Translations under genes and position numbers: made by a program
Assembly (NCBI GenBank): GCA_045540935.1
Contig: JAZQIF010000177.1
Coordinates: 13,998 to 77,997 of the forward strand
Source: Colivicinus sp045540935
GTDB lineage: Bacteria > Bacillota_I > Bacilli_A > Erysipelotrichales > Erysipelotrichaceae
Length of the DNA stretch: 64,000 nucleotides
Reading direction: 5' to 3'
Part shown: positions 41,473 to 51,152 of the stretch, in pieces
How positions within the stretch are numbered: the stretch's first letter is position 1
Layout of the letters: each line of letters opens with the position of its first letter
Notes under the pieces: generated by a model
The model's database searches: none
Told to the model about the DNA's origin: nothing
Seen by the model: the letters and a program-made list of their open reading frames with translations, nothing else

Positions 41473-44394
41473 GACATTCAGATAGAACGAATAGGAGTAG
41501 GTATGTCCCGGCTTGATGAGATACTTCTCATCGCAGGCCACGAAACAATCGCTCAAGCCGTTCTGTATGCAGTCGATATTGATACAGGTGACCTCGTGAT
41601 CCGGCAGATCACAGATATGATCGGCCTCATGGAGGTCTTTTAATGTGTACGGCCAGAAGGAGACGTTGAGGTCTTCTTCGTCTTTTTCGATGTGAAGGGA
41701 TAGCTTTTCGTTATGGATATCGGCATAGCGGACATGCGTCCTGTTGCCATGTTCCTGCGGCCGTACATACTCGTCCTGGTCATCGATATCCTGGCTGTAA
41801 AGGCCGACAAGCCCGCTTTCATCTTTGCCCGGGTAATGATCATACGGTCCTTTGCCGAAATAATCCATCGTATCGAAACTCTTATCCACCTCCATCTGCA
41901 AGCCGAAACGGTTGGCTACCTTTTTGCCGGTAAAGGTGACCGAAGCATCGACATGAAGCTTATCATTGACGATCGTATAGGTCCTGACAAGCAGGAACTC
42001 TTTTGTCTTATTGGTGACCGTAATTTTTTTATCAGAGATCTGGATGACCGGCTGTACTTTCAGACCGTCGAAAGAATACTTTGCGAAGCTGTCCGGCCGT
42101 CTGTATCTGCCCGTCGCCAGTCCGAAGAAACCGATGTCCCCGTCGGTCTTCGGCCGATAGAAAGAAGGACGAAGCGGTCTGTTTAACAGCTGTTCATTAT
42201 TGCAGGTGATCTGGGCCAGATCACCGGTCTTTTCATCGATCGTATAGAGCGTATCGCCGCAGGCAAGAAGGATTTGCCCGTCTTCCTGCTTTATGTTTCC
42301 GCCACAGACTTTTTCTTTGGCAGCCCTGTCTTTCAGTAAGAACTGCGCATAAGAAGTTCCGCCATCGTGTTCAAAGAAAACAGTGAGATGGTAGACACCG
42401 TCCTCATTCATTTCAGGCAGTTCGAGTTCATATTGTCCGGTCTGCCTTGGTCCGACATCGGTCTCCAGCTTCTTTTCAAAGATGCAGACGCCGTCTTTCA
42501 TGACCTTGTAGTAGGACATATACTTTTCCGTGGAAATAAAGAAGTTGCGGTTGTACACTTCGATCGTATCGTTTCCTTTGCGATCGATGAGGATCGGCGA
42601 GAAGGCGTGGGAGATCTCGTCATAGACGGAATGCGGGACGCCGTACGGATCGCAGATGCCGTTGCAGCAGAGGTTTCCTTTCTGGTCTTTGACGCCGAAA
42701 TCACCGCCGTATGCCAGCATCTCGCCCTTTTGAATGGCCTTGTCTTTGAAGTCCCAGATGAAGCCGCCGGCAAACTGTTCACATTCGTCCATGATCCTCA
42801 CGTGTTTTGAAACGTCGGATCCGGAGTTGCCCATGGAGTGATTGTATTCGGTCAGCACGATCGGATGATGTTTATATTCCTCATAGGAGATCGAGCCCAG
42901 CGACATGAACAACGGCATAAGTCTCTGTAAGATCGTCGGTTTGTCTTTTACATCTTCCTTGTTGGCAAACTTCGCTTCTCTTTCCGTTGAAGAATAACCG
43001 TCGCAAAGGAAATCGGAGACTTCCAGATTGCGTCCGCCCTCGTAGTGGATCGGTCTTGACTGATCCAGAGCCAGAGCGGCCTTCTTCATTTCAAAGTGGT
43101 TCTTGTAGATATGTGATTCATTGCCTAGAGACCAGATGGATACACAGGCGTGATTGCGGTCTCTTTTCACCATGCGTCCCATGCGATCGACGACGTGTCC
43201 ACGCCAGGTCTCATCATCGCCCGGCACACCTTTTTCCCGGACGCCGTGGGATTCGACATTGCATTCATCCATGACATAGAAACCCATCTCATCGCAAAGA
43301 TCATAGAAGATGTCGGCCTGCGGATAATGGGAGGTGCGGACGGCATTGATATTGGCTTTCTTCATCAGAAGCAGGTCTTTCTTATAGACTTCTTCCGGTA
43401 CATAGTAGCCGTCTTCCGGCGTGAAAGAGTGGTAGTTGATGCCTCTGAGTTTGATCGGTCTGCCATTATGTAAATACAGGGCTTTTTCATGATCGACCCT
43501 GTCTTCGCGGAAACCGAAACGAAGGGTCTTTGTCTCGATAGAGACTCCTTCTTCGTAAAGTGAGACTTCCACGTCATAGAGGTAAGGATCTTCCGCCGAC
43601 CAGAGTCTGACATCTTTCAAAGGAAGTTCCAGCTGCCCGCTTTGGGAATCCAATTCCTCGGAGATATGCTGACCGGCGATCTTCAGATCGATCGAGCATC
43701 TATCAAGTGAAGTACGCACATCACAATACAAGACTGCGTCCTGATAATCGTTGGTCAAAGAAGAATGCAGGTAAATGTCTTCGATGTGCTTTTCATTTCT
43801 CTGATACAGGGTCACGTCACGATAGATACCGGCAAAAAACCACATGTCCTGGTCTTCGATGTAGGTCGCATCGGAATATTCAAAGACTTTGACGGCGATG
43901 AGGTTCTCACCTTCCTTGAGGAGCTTGCTGACATCGAACTCACATGGCAGCATCGAACCTTTCGACATGCCCACATAGGAGGAATTGACGTAGCAGTAAA
44001 AAGCTGACTTGACCGAATCGAAGCGAAGGATCGTCTGACCCTGCAGGTATGAGGCATCAAGATCGATGACCTTGCGGTATAGTCCGCAATAAGTCTTTGT
44101 GTGATCGATGCTCGGGATCCTGCTTTTCTTCGTGTTTATGGCAGGCGGGAAACCGGCACCGAAATAGTATGGCGCACTATAGCCCTTCGTCTGCCAGCAG
44201 GTAGGCACTTTCAAGCTGTCCCAGGCGGTGTCGTCATAGGAAAAGCTGTAAAAATCCCTGTCGGCTTTATCGGGATCTAAGACGCATCTGAACTTCCAGT
44301 TTCCGTTTAAGTCGAGCACCTTTTCCTGCTTCAGCGTGGCATGTGCCGGCAGTTGATTTTCACTGATGATCGATACATCTTCCCATTTTTCCAT
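41461..44394 (-). CDS. GH2 beta-galactosidase, LacZ-type
   Basis: This 977-aa protein has the five LacZ domains: sugar-binding (LDLNGNWKFRC ~34), immunoglobulin-like, TIM barrel, and the C-terminal Bgal small-chain sandwich (YFGKGPYDHYPGKDES ~870). The acid/base glutamate lies in SLGNESH (~425) and the nucleophile glutamate in VLTEYNHSMGN (~514). It hydrolyses terminal beta-galactose. The start at 44394 (MEKWEDV) is preferred because AGAGGA lies eight bases upstream; eight more residues are possible. It is the only hydrolase on the minus strand of the island and is monocistronic. There is no signal peptide. Confidence 0.94.
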   Translation of the reverse strand: MEKWEDVSIISENQLPAHATLKQEKVLDLNGNWKFRCVLDPDKADRDFYSFSYDDTAWDSLKVPTCWQTKGYSAPYYFGAGFPPAINTKKSRIPSIDHTKTYCGLYRKVIDLDASYLQGQTILRFDSVKSAFYCYVNSSYVGMSKGSMLPCEFDVSKLLKEGENLIAVKVFEYSDATYIEDQDMWFFAGIYRDVTLYQRNEKHIEDIYLHSSLTNDYQDAVLYCDVRTSLDRCSIDLKIAGQHISEELDSQSGQLELPLKDVRLWSAEDPYLYDVEVSLYEEGVSIETKTLRFGFREDRVDHEKALYLHNGRPIKLRGINYHSFTPEDGYYVPEEVYKKDLLLMKKANINAVRTSHYPQADIFYDLCDEMGFYVMDECNVESHGVREKGVPGDDETWRGHVVDRMGRMVKRDRNHACVSIWSLGNESHIYKNHFEMKKAALALDQSRPIHYEGGRNLEVSDFLCDGYSSTEREAKFANKEDVKDKPTILQRLMPLFMSLGSISYEEYKHHPIVLTEYNHSMGNSGSDVSKHVRIMDECEQFAGGFIWDFKDKAIQKGEMLAYGGDFGVKDQKGNLCCNGICDPYGVPHSVYDEISHAFSPILIDRKGNDTIEVYNRNFFISTEKYMSYYKVMKDGVCIFEKKLETDVGPRQTGQYELELPEMNEDGVYHLTVFFEHDGGTSYAQFLLKDRAAKEKVCGGNIKQEDGQILLACGDTLYTIDEKTGDLAQITCNNEQLLNRPLRPSFYRPKTDGDIGFFGLATGRYRRPDSFAKYSFDGLKVQPVIQISDKKITVTNKTKEFLLVRTYTIVNDKLHVDASVTFTGKKVANRFGLQMEVDKSFDTMDYFGKGPYDHYPGKDESGLVGLYSQDIDDQDEYVRPQEHGNRTHVRYADIHNEKLSLHIEKDEEDLNVSFWPYTLKDLHEADHICDLPDHEVTCINIDCIQNGLSDCFVACDEKYLIKPGHTYSYSFYLNVKAL

Positions 44395-44454
44395 AGTCTT
44401 TTCCTCTTTCAACATCATTATATCTGTCCTTCTGCCGTAATATTACGGTTGATT

Positions 44455-44480
44455 TTTGTCATGAAACATTGAATATAATA
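44455..44480 (+). promoter_or_regulatory. Candidate -10 region for the GH78 operon
   Basis: The 104-bp divergent gap between the GH2 and GH78 genes holds a TATAAT (about 44473-44478) with TTGATT 19 bp upstream. The spacing is on the long side. No dedicated regulator adjoins this gap. Confidence 0.45.
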
Positions 44481-44498
44481 AAAACGAGGTATATAACT

Positions 44499-47030
44499 AT
44501 GCAAGCAATCGATCTGAAAATTGACCATCTGAGAGACCCTCTGGGTCTGCAAAACCGGAAACCGCGCATCACCTGGGTATGTGAGGGCGGTAAGAAACAG
44601 ACGGCTTTTGAATACCGCATTGAAGTAAGCGGCGAAGAAGTCTGCCACGAAAAAAAGGAAAGCGATGCGATGTATTTCGATCTTCCGTTTGAAACGAAAG
44701 ACAGAGATCGTGTCAGAGTATCTGTCACTTTGTATGACGAAAACGGCGAAAAAGGAAAAGAGAACTGCGCTTTCTTTGAGATGGGCATAAGTGAATGGGC
44801 GGCAAAATGGATCGATCCGGAGGAAGCGCCGGATAAAAAGGTCCGCCAGCCGGCCTCTTATCTCAAGAAAGAATTTAACGTCAAAGAATCAGGCAATGCC
44901 AGATTGTATATCACGGCACATGGCCTTTATGAAGCCCGCATCAATAATAAGAGAGTCTCCGATTTCGTACTGGCACCGGGGACCGACGATTACCGCAAGA
45001 GACTGCAATACCAGGTTTACGATGTCAGCGATCTCATCAAAGAAGGCGCGAATCGGATCGATGTCGTTATCGGCGATGGCTGGTATCGAGGAAACAACGG
45101 GATCGATGGGGCAAGCCACATCTTCGGTGATGATCTTGCCTTACTGTGTCAGCTGGAGATCGACGGAAAGCTCGTCATGAAGTCCGATGAGACCTGGTAC
45201 GCGTCGCAGGAGGGAGCGATCCGCTTTTCCGATATGGAGATCGGTGAAGTCTATGATGCCAGGAAAGAAGAAGTCCTTAACTGGCACGAAGTGAAGATCG
45301 CCGATCATCCTTATGATGTGCTGGTCTGTTCCGATGAAGTCTACATCAAAGAACACGAAGTCTTTGAAGGAAGAAGGATCGATACGCCCGATGGCTCCAT
45401 CGTCTATGATTTCTCACAGAACATGGCCGGTTACACCTCGTTTGAAGTGGACGCCCATGAAGGAGATCTGATCACTTTGTGGCATGGCGAGGCACTGGAT
45501 GAAAACGGCAATTTCACGCAGGCCAATATCGATCCGGGCAAGCGCAACAAGAACGGCGGCATCCCGCAGAAGATCGTCTATACCTGCAAGGAAGGGTACA
45601 ACATCTATAAGCCGTCCTTCTCCATATTCGGTTTCCAATATGTGAAGGTGGAGACCGATGTCGATCTCAGCAACGCCTCTTTCAAGGCGATCGCCGTCTA
45701 TTCCGATATGGAAGAAAAGGCGGAATTTGAATGTTCCAACCAACTGGTCAACAGGTTATTTAAAAATACGATGTGGTCGATGAAGTCAAACTTCGTCGAC
45801 ATCCCGACCGACTGTCCGCAAAGAGAGCGAAGCGGCTGGACCGGCGATGCGGGGGTCTTTGTGAATACCGGCATGATCTTACAGGATTGTTATATCGTCT
45901 TCCGCAAGTGGCTGGCCGAGTGCCGTCTTGCCCAGTATAAGGATGGCAAGATCGCCAACATCGCTCCGCCAATCAATAAGGCCGGCGGCGGTTTCTCATC
46001 GATCCTGGACGGTTCGACGGGCTGGGGCGATGCGATCGTCATCGTGCCATATACACTGTATCGTTTCACCAATGACGAAAGGATACTGGCGGAAAACTAC
46101 GAAGCGATGAAAAAGTGGGTCGGCTTTTTAGAGAAGCTGGCGCACAAAAAGAAGCTGACTTCGTTATTTAAGAAAGATCCTTATCAGGAATACATCATCG
46201 AAAAAGGGTTCCACTGGGGCGAGTGGTGTCAGCCGGACATCGATGCCTCCAACGAACTGCGCAACAACATGATGAAGGCTCCGAAGTCGGCAACGGCCTA
46301 CTACTTCTACAGCACGAAGCTTTTGAGTCAGATCGCTGCGATCCTCGGAAAGAAAGAAGATGAAGAAAGATACGGGGCACTTTCCCTTAAGATCAAAGAA
46401 GCTTACAATGCCGTATTTACGAAAGACGGTATGATCGAATCCGACAGGCAGTGCGACTATGTCCGTCCGCTGGCCTTTGAACTGTGTCAGATGAATGAAG
46501 AGAATGCCAAGCGTCTCAATCAGATGGTCATCGAAAACGGATACCATCTCAATACCGGTTTCCTGTCGACGCCGTTCCTGTGTCCGGTCTTGTGCGAATA
46601 CGGCTATACCGATACGGCCTACAAGCTCCTCTTGCAGGAAGATACACCATCCTGGCTCTATGCGGTCAAGAAGGGCGCCACGACCATCTGGGAACACTGG
46701 AAGGGACTCGAGAGCGGCAACAACGCATCGCTCAATCACTATTCCTATGGGGCGGTCTGCGGCTGGCTGATCGAAGGGGTCTGCGGCATCAATGTCGAAA
46801 ACGGAAAGCTCACTTTAAAGCCATGTCCGAACTCACAGCTGTCATTTGCCAAAGCCCGCTATGCTTCCCCGATCGGTACTGTCTCTTCTTCCTGGAAGTA
46901 TGAAGAAGATAAGATCATTTACGAATTTGAAGTACCTGCCAACGTCACGGCCTCACTCATCCTGCCGGATGGAAAGAAGACGCTGCTGGAAAGCGGAAAA
47001 CACGAACTGAGAATCTCAGTACAGTCTTGA
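44499..47030 (+). CDS. GH78 alpha-L-rhamnosidase
   Basis: This 843-aa protein follows the GH78 plan: N-terminal beta-sandwich domains (LKIDHLRDPLGL; LYITAHGLYEARINNKRVSD ~135-155), then the (alpha/alpha)6 barrel with the hallmark DCPQRERSGWTGDAG (~437-451) carrying the catalytic acidic residues. WLYAVKKGATTIWEHW and a C-terminal beta domain follow. The start at 44499 (MQAIDL) is preferred because GAGG lies ten bases upstream; ten more residues are possible. It removes terminal rhamnose from pectic, arabinogalactan or flavonoid side chains. It is cytoplasmic, followed 54 bp later by a GH106-like gene. Confidence 0.93.
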   Translation: MQAIDLKIDHLRDPLGLQNRKPRITWVCEGGKKQTAFEYRIEVSGEEVCHEKKESDAMYFDLPFETKDRDRVRVSVTLYDENGEKGKENCAFFEMGISEWAAKWIDPEEAPDKKVRQPASYLKKEFNVKESGNARLYITAHGLYEARINNKRVSDFVLAPGTDDYRKRLQYQVYDVSDLIKEGANRIDVVIGDGWYRGNNGIDGASHIFGDDLALLCQLEIDGKLVMKSDETWYASQEGAIRFSDMEIGEVYDARKEEVLNWHEVKIADHPYDVLVCSDEVYIKEHEVFEGRRIDTPDGSIVYDFSQNMAGYTSFEVDAHEGDLITLWHGEALDENGNFTQANIDPGKRNKNGGIPQKIVYTCKEGYNIYKPSFSIFGFQYVKVETDVDLSNASFKAIAVYSDMEEKAEFECSNQLVNRLFKNTMWSMKSNFVDIPTDCPQRERSGWTGDAGVFVNTGMILQDCYIVFRKWLAECRLAQYKDGKIANIAPPINKAGGGFSSILDGSTGWGDAIVIVPYTLYRFTNDERILAENYEAMKKWVGFLEKLAHKKKLTSLFKKDPYQEYIIEKGFHWGEWCQPDIDASNELRNNMMKAPKSATAYYFYSTKLLSQIAAILGKKEDEERYGALSLKIKEAYNAVFTKDGMIESDRQCDYVRPLAFELCQMNEENAKRLNQMVIENGYHLNTGFLSTPFLCPVLCEYGYTDTAYKLLLQEDTPSWLYAVKKGATTIWEHWKGLESGNNASLNHYSYGAVCGWLIEGVCGINVENGKLTLKPCPNSQLSFAKARYASPIGTVSSSWKYEEDKIIYEFEVPANVTASLILPDGKKTLLESGKHELRISVQS

Positions 47031-47084
47031 TCTGTGAGTTTTCAAAACGAACGATGAATAGAAACGAAAGTAGAGGGATATCCT

Positions 47085-49664
47085 ATGAATCAAACCATTA
47101 CAGATCTGCTTAAGGGAAAAAGCGGTGACAATATCTTTCCTTTTTTCTGGCTGCATGGCGAAGAGGAAGAAAAGCTCAGAGAGATGATGAAAGTCATCCA
47201 CGATGCCGGATGCAAGTCGGTATGTCTGGAGTCCAGGCCTCACCCGGATTTCTGCGGTGAGAAGTGGTGGAAAGATCTTGACATCATCCTGGATGAAGCG
47301 AGAAAGAGGGACATGAAAGTCTGGATCTTGGATGATTCGCATTTTCCGACCGGTTTTGCCAACGGAGGCGTGAAAGGTGCGCCGGTGGAACTGCATCGCC
47401 AGTCGGTCGTGACATCCTGCAAGAAATTCACGGGAAAAGAAAAGATGATCACTCTGGATCTGAAAAAGATGTTCCCGCCGAGGGTTTCTGCCGATAATTT
47501 CGTGGCGGCTTCCGCGACGAAGTTCATGTCAAAAGGAGCACCGGTCTTTGACGATGACAAGATCCTTTCGCTGACGGCGGTCGATAAAGACGGGAAACTG
47601 ATCGACATGCCTTTCGGGGAAGACGGAAAAGTCTTCTGGCACAAACCGCAGGGCACCTACAAAGTCTATGTCACCGGTCTGAGCCGGAACATGGGCATCC
47701 ATCGGGAGTATATCAACATGATGGATAAGAGATCCTGCCGCATCCTGATCGATGAGGTCTATGAGAAACATTATGAACATTACAAAGACGATTTCGGAAA
47801 GACGATACTCGGTTTCTTTTCCGATGAACCGGAACTGGGCAACGGCTTTTATATGACCGGTGCCAATCGTCTGGGGACCATGGTCGATCAGCCGTACTCT
47901 CAAGAACTGGAAGAAGAGCTGAAGAAAAGGCTCGGCGAGACCTGGAAGAACGATCTCGTATGGCTCTGGGATAACGATCATCCGGAGCTTTCTGCGAAAG
48001 TGCGTTTTGAATATATGGATGCTGTCACCAAACTGGTCCGGGAGGATTTCTCAAAGCAGATCGCCGACTGGTGCCATGAGCACGGGGTCAGATACATCGG
48101 TCATCTCATCGAAGACAACAACTCCCATACCCGTACCGGCATGTCTTTGGGCCACTACTTCCGCGGTCTGAACTACCAGGATATGGCGGGGATCGACGAT
48201 ATCGGCGGACAGGTGCTTCCGCAGGGCGAAGACCTTGATATCCGGACTTTCTTTGGCAAGAGGGATGGCGAATTCTTCCACTTTGCCTTAGGCAATCTGG
48301 CAGCTTCGGCAGCCGCCATCGAGCCTCACAAGCAGGGCGATTCGATGTGTGAGATCTTCGGCAACTACGGCTGGAAGGAAGGCGTCCGTCTGGAAAAATA
48401 TCTGGCCGATCACTTCCTGGTGCGCGGCATCAATCATTTCGTTCCGCATGCCTTTACCGGCAAAGATTTCCCGGACCCTGACTGTCCGCCGCACTTCTAT
48501 GCCTGGGGCAACAATCCGCAATACCGTCATTTTGCAGGGATCGTGGAATACATGAACCGGGTCACTTCGATCACTTCCGGCGGTCAGCGCAAGTCGCATG
48601 TCGCGGTCTTATACAACGCCGAAGAGGAGTGGATGGATGATTCGATGCTGATACAAAAGCCCTTTCGCAAGCTCTATGAAGCGCAGATCCTCGCCGATAC
48701 GATCCCGGCCGATGTCTTCAAAGAAAAAGACAGATATCATACCGTGATCGCCGATACCTTGAAAGTCAATGAACAGGAATACGAAGTACTGATCGTGCCG
48801 GGCGCAAGGTTCATCGATGATAAAACGGCAGAAGCCTTAAATCAGCTCAACATCCCGGTCCTGTATCTTGAACAGATACCGGAAGGCATCGAAAAAGAAA
48901 ACGCCGTCTGCATCGGCCTTGATGATCTGATCAAAGAAGTCGAACGATACGTCTCGCCAAATGTCAGGATAGATCCTGCATCGAAACATGTCCGCGTGTT
49001 GGAATATGAGAAAGAAAACAGATTCCTTCTTCTGTTCAACGAAGACGGTGAAGTTTATGAAGGAAGGCTCAATATCGATCCGGAAAAGTGCTATGAATAC
49101 GATGCCTGGGAAAACCGCATCTATCCGCTGACTGATTCAAAGATCACATTGGAACCAAACAAGATGGTCATCCTGGTCTTTGATGAAGCGGATGAAGACG
49201 CCTTAAGCAAGAGGATCCTGATGCAGGGCGAACGTCATGAACTGAGCGGCTTCTTACGCAGTGTCTGTACGGCAAAAGAATATCCGCATTTCCATGACCT
49301 GAAAGATGTCACACTGCCTGATGACTACGCCAAGAGCGACAAGTACTTCTCCGGTCTTCTCCGCTATGAGAAACAGATCCACATGGCGGAAGACAAAAAG
49401 GCAGTCCTGGAGATCACGGACGCCTACGAAGGTGTGGAGGTCTTTCTCAACGGTGAGTCTTTGGGCATACAGGTCGTCCCCGGTTTCCGCTATGAACTGC
49501 CGTTAAAAGAAGGCGACAATTCTCTTGCCATCGAGGTGGCGACGACTCTGGAAAGGCAGATGTCAAAAGACTTCAATGCCCGCTTGCGTGAAGCAGCCCA
49601 GGGAAGAGGCGGTAAGCCGAAAGTTCCTTCAGGCATCAGAGGCAAAGTCTACTTATACTATTAA
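47085..49664 (+). CDS. GH106-like glycoside hydrolase, unassigned substrate
   Basis: This 859-aa protein opens with FPFFWLHGEEEEKLREMM and CLESRPHPDFCGEKWW, followed by KVWILDDSHFPTGFA. That is the TIM-barrel start I associate with GH106-related proteins in Lachnospiraceae and Erysipelotrichia. Two Glu-rich active-site candidates are FFSDEPELG (~244) and GHLIEDNN (~340). The C-terminal ~120 residues form a galactose-binding-like sandwich (GVEVFLNGESLGIQVVPG). Its operon partner is an alpha-rhamnosidase, so rhamnose- or galactose-containing side chains are plausible targets. The exact family and activity are unproven. No signal peptide is seen. Confidence 0.75.
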   Translation: MNQTITDLLKGKSGDNIFPFFWLHGEEEEKLREMMKVIHDAGCKSVCLESRPHPDFCGEKWWKDLDIILDEARKRDMKVWILDDSHFPTGFANGGVKGAPVELHRQSVVTSCKKFTGKEKMITLDLKKMFPPRVSADNFVAASATKFMSKGAPVFDDDKILSLTAVDKDGKLIDMPFGEDGKVFWHKPQGTYKVYVTGLSRNMGIHREYINMMDKRSCRILIDEVYEKHYEHYKDDFGKTILGFFSDEPELGNGFYMTGANRLGTMVDQPYSQELEEELKKRLGETWKNDLVWLWDNDHPELSAKVRFEYMDAVTKLVREDFSKQIADWCHEHGVRYIGHLIEDNNSHTRTGMSLGHYFRGLNYQDMAGIDDIGGQVLPQGEDLDIRTFFGKRDGEFFHFALGNLAASAAAIEPHKQGDSMCEIFGNYGWKEGVRLEKYLADHFLVRGINHFVPHAFTGKDFPDPDCPPHFYAWGNNPQYRHFAGIVEYMNRVTSITSGGQRKSHVAVLYNAEEEWMDDSMLIQKPFRKLYEAQILADTIPADVFKEKDRYHTVIADTLKVNEQEYEVLIVPGARFIDDKTAEALNQLNIPVLYLEQIPEGIEKENAVCIGLDDLIKEVERYVSPNVRIDPASKHVRVLEYEKENRFLLLFNEDGEVYEGRLNIDPEKCYEYDAWENRIYPLTDSKITLEPNKMVILVFDEADEDALSKRILMQGERHELSGFLRSVCTAKEYPHFHDLKDVTLPDDYAKSDKYFSGLLRYEKQIHMAEDKKAVLEITDAYEGVEVFLNGESLGIQVVPGFRYELPLKEGDNSLAIEVATTLERQMSKDFNARLREAAQGRGGKPKVPSGIRGKVYLYY

Positions 49665-49671
49665 AACAACG

Positions 49672-49693
49672 AAAGTCCCCGACGGGGACTTTT
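49672..49693 (+). terminator. Rho-independent terminator
   Basis: AAAGTCCCC-GAC-GGGGACTTT with TTTT at its end closes the GH78/GH106-like operon. Confidence 0.88.
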
Positions 49694-49806
49694 CTATGCC
49701 TTGGTTTCGATCACCTTATTCCTGATGCAGAATTATGCGACGGAAGAGATCGAGGAGCGTTTCTCTCTGCTCAGAAGATATATCTGCCGGCCGCTCATCG
49801 AAGACC
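49694..49806. other. Gap between terminator and AraC stop
   Basis: A 39-codon open frame (ATG 49728 to TGA 49842) reads MQNYATEEIEERFSLLRRYI. It overlaps the AraC 3' end on the other strand, has no ribosome site and no recognisable relatives. I treat it as chance or a relic. Confidence 0.3.
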
Positions 49807-51054
49807 TCATCGCTCAAAAGAAGAACGGTATCGTTTCGGAGTGATGCCGCATTGTTTTTTGAAGATGTTTTGAAAATAGGACTGGGAAGAAAAGGAAAGC
49901 AGGTTGGAGATCTCGATGATCCTTAAGTCTGTGGTCTCCAGCAGCAGTTTTGCGGTCTCGATCTTTTCATTGCGTATCGTTTCCGGGATCGAGAGATGAA
50001 ATTCCTGATTGAAGAGGTTGGAAAGCCTTCCTCTGGAGATCGATAAGGCATCGGCGATGTCCTGCGAACTGATGTTTTCATAGATGTGGTCACTGATGTA
50101 AGCCATAGCGTTTTTCAGGATGCGGTTTTGGGAAACGGGCGCATCTTTTTTTGTATCCAGAAGCCGGCAAAGGGCTTCCATCATTCCGCGGTAGGCGTAG
50201 TCGGCCTGCGGAAAAGAGATGATGTTTTCGATGATCGCGGTCTGCTGCTGCTCGAATTCGATCAGCTGCCGGTCGCCGGGAAGCAGATCCTGAATGCCGC
50301 TGATCAGGAAAGAAAGGAAAGAGATGAAACTGTCTTTGCACTGACGGAGCGGATCGATCGCAGAATCTTCATCATGAGAAAGCAGCGGATTTTCAAAAGC
50401 GATCTGCAGCCAGTAGGACTTCACTTTTTCGCTGTCGCCACTTCGTATGAGAGCCAGCAGGTCTTTTTTCACCCGCTGTTTCACAAAGACTTTTCCGGTA
50501 TCGGCTTCCGGTTCTTTTTTCTGATCGGAAAAACGGATCCGCCGTTTGGACAAAGAGGAAACAGAAAAATCTTTCTCCTGCAGGATGCGGCGGTTGATGC
50601 AGGTATTGGAGAACTGCAGCAGCATCAGAAAACGTTCCTGGGAGAGCCGGGGCAGGGAAGACAGATAACGGCGAAGGGCACCGGAGTAGCGGTCTTTGGA
50701 GGCCAGGAAGGGGGAGTTGCTTCTCGACATCATGGAATGAAGCAGTTTTTCGGTCAGATCTTCCAGAAGACAGGGACCCACATAGACGCAGTATCTTGAA
50801 TCTTCATCGGAGATGCAGCCAAAGGCGATCCCGTCATCCGAGATATAGTAGGAGACCATCTTATTCACATCAAAGAGGTTCTTGCCGGAATAGAAGGAAG
50901 AAATGGAGCTGTCATAGAGAAAAGGTGAGGCGTCTTCCTCGCCGACCAGATAAGTCAGATCCATCTGCCCGCTTTCCTTGTCAAACAACATCATCGGTAC
51001 CGTGAACATCTCGTGGATGGCTGCACAGTAATATTCCAGGAGTTCTTTTTTCAT
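49807..51054 (-). CDS. AraC-family regulator with N-terminal sensor
   Basis: This 415-aa protein has a PocR-like or GAF-like N-terminal sensor (~1-110; FTVPMMLFDKESGQMDLTYL). A helical middle follows, then a C-terminal AraC double helix-turn-helix (SSQDIADALSISRGRLSNLF; LRIIEISNLLSFSSQSYFQN). It is divergent from the GPH/GH2/GH43 operon with a 98-bp AT-rich gap, so that operon is the likely target. No membrane helix is seen. Confidence 0.87.
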   Translation of the reverse strand: MKKELLEYYCAAIHEMFTVPMMLFDKESGQMDLTYLVGEEDASPFLYDSSISSFYSGKNLFDVNKMVSYYISDDGIAFGCISDEDSRYCVYVGPCLLEDLTEKLLHSMMSRSNSPFLASKDRYSGALRRYLSSLPRLSQERFLMLLQFSNTCINRRILQEKDFSVSSLSKRRIRFSDQKKEPEADTGKVFVKQRVKKDLLALIRSGDSEKVKSYWLQIAFENPLLSHDEDSAIDPLRQCKDSFISFLSFLISGIQDLLPGDRQLIEFEQQQTAIIENIISFPQADYAYRGMMEALCRLLDTKKDAPVSQNRILKNAMAYISDHIYENISSQDIADALSISRGRLSNLFNQEFHLSIPETIRNEKIETAKLLLETTDLRIIEISNLLSFSSQSYFQNIFKKQCGITPKRYRSSFER

Positions 51055-51104
51055 CTTAATTTAAACTTACAATAAATATTACAATATTACAATATTTGAA
51101 AAAA

Positions 51105-51118
51105 AGAAAGCGTTACCA
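51105..51118 (+). promoter_or_regulatory. Candidate cre site upstream of the GPH/GH2 operon
   Basis: AGAAAGCGTTACCA matches the CcpA-binding consensus TGWAANCGNTNWCA at all but two positions. It lies 35 bp before the transporter ATG, downstream of an AT-rich patch with repeated ATTACAAT. CcpA roadblock repression by glucose is the usual effect of a site in this position. Confidence 0.5.
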
Positions 51119-51152
51119 TAAAATCAGGAAACACTCCAAGGAGATAAATCAT

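Noticed and set aside
49728..49844. 39-codon plus-strand frame MQNYATEEIEERF...
   Set aside because: It overlaps the AraC 3' end, has no ribosome site, and the AraC frame is convincing.
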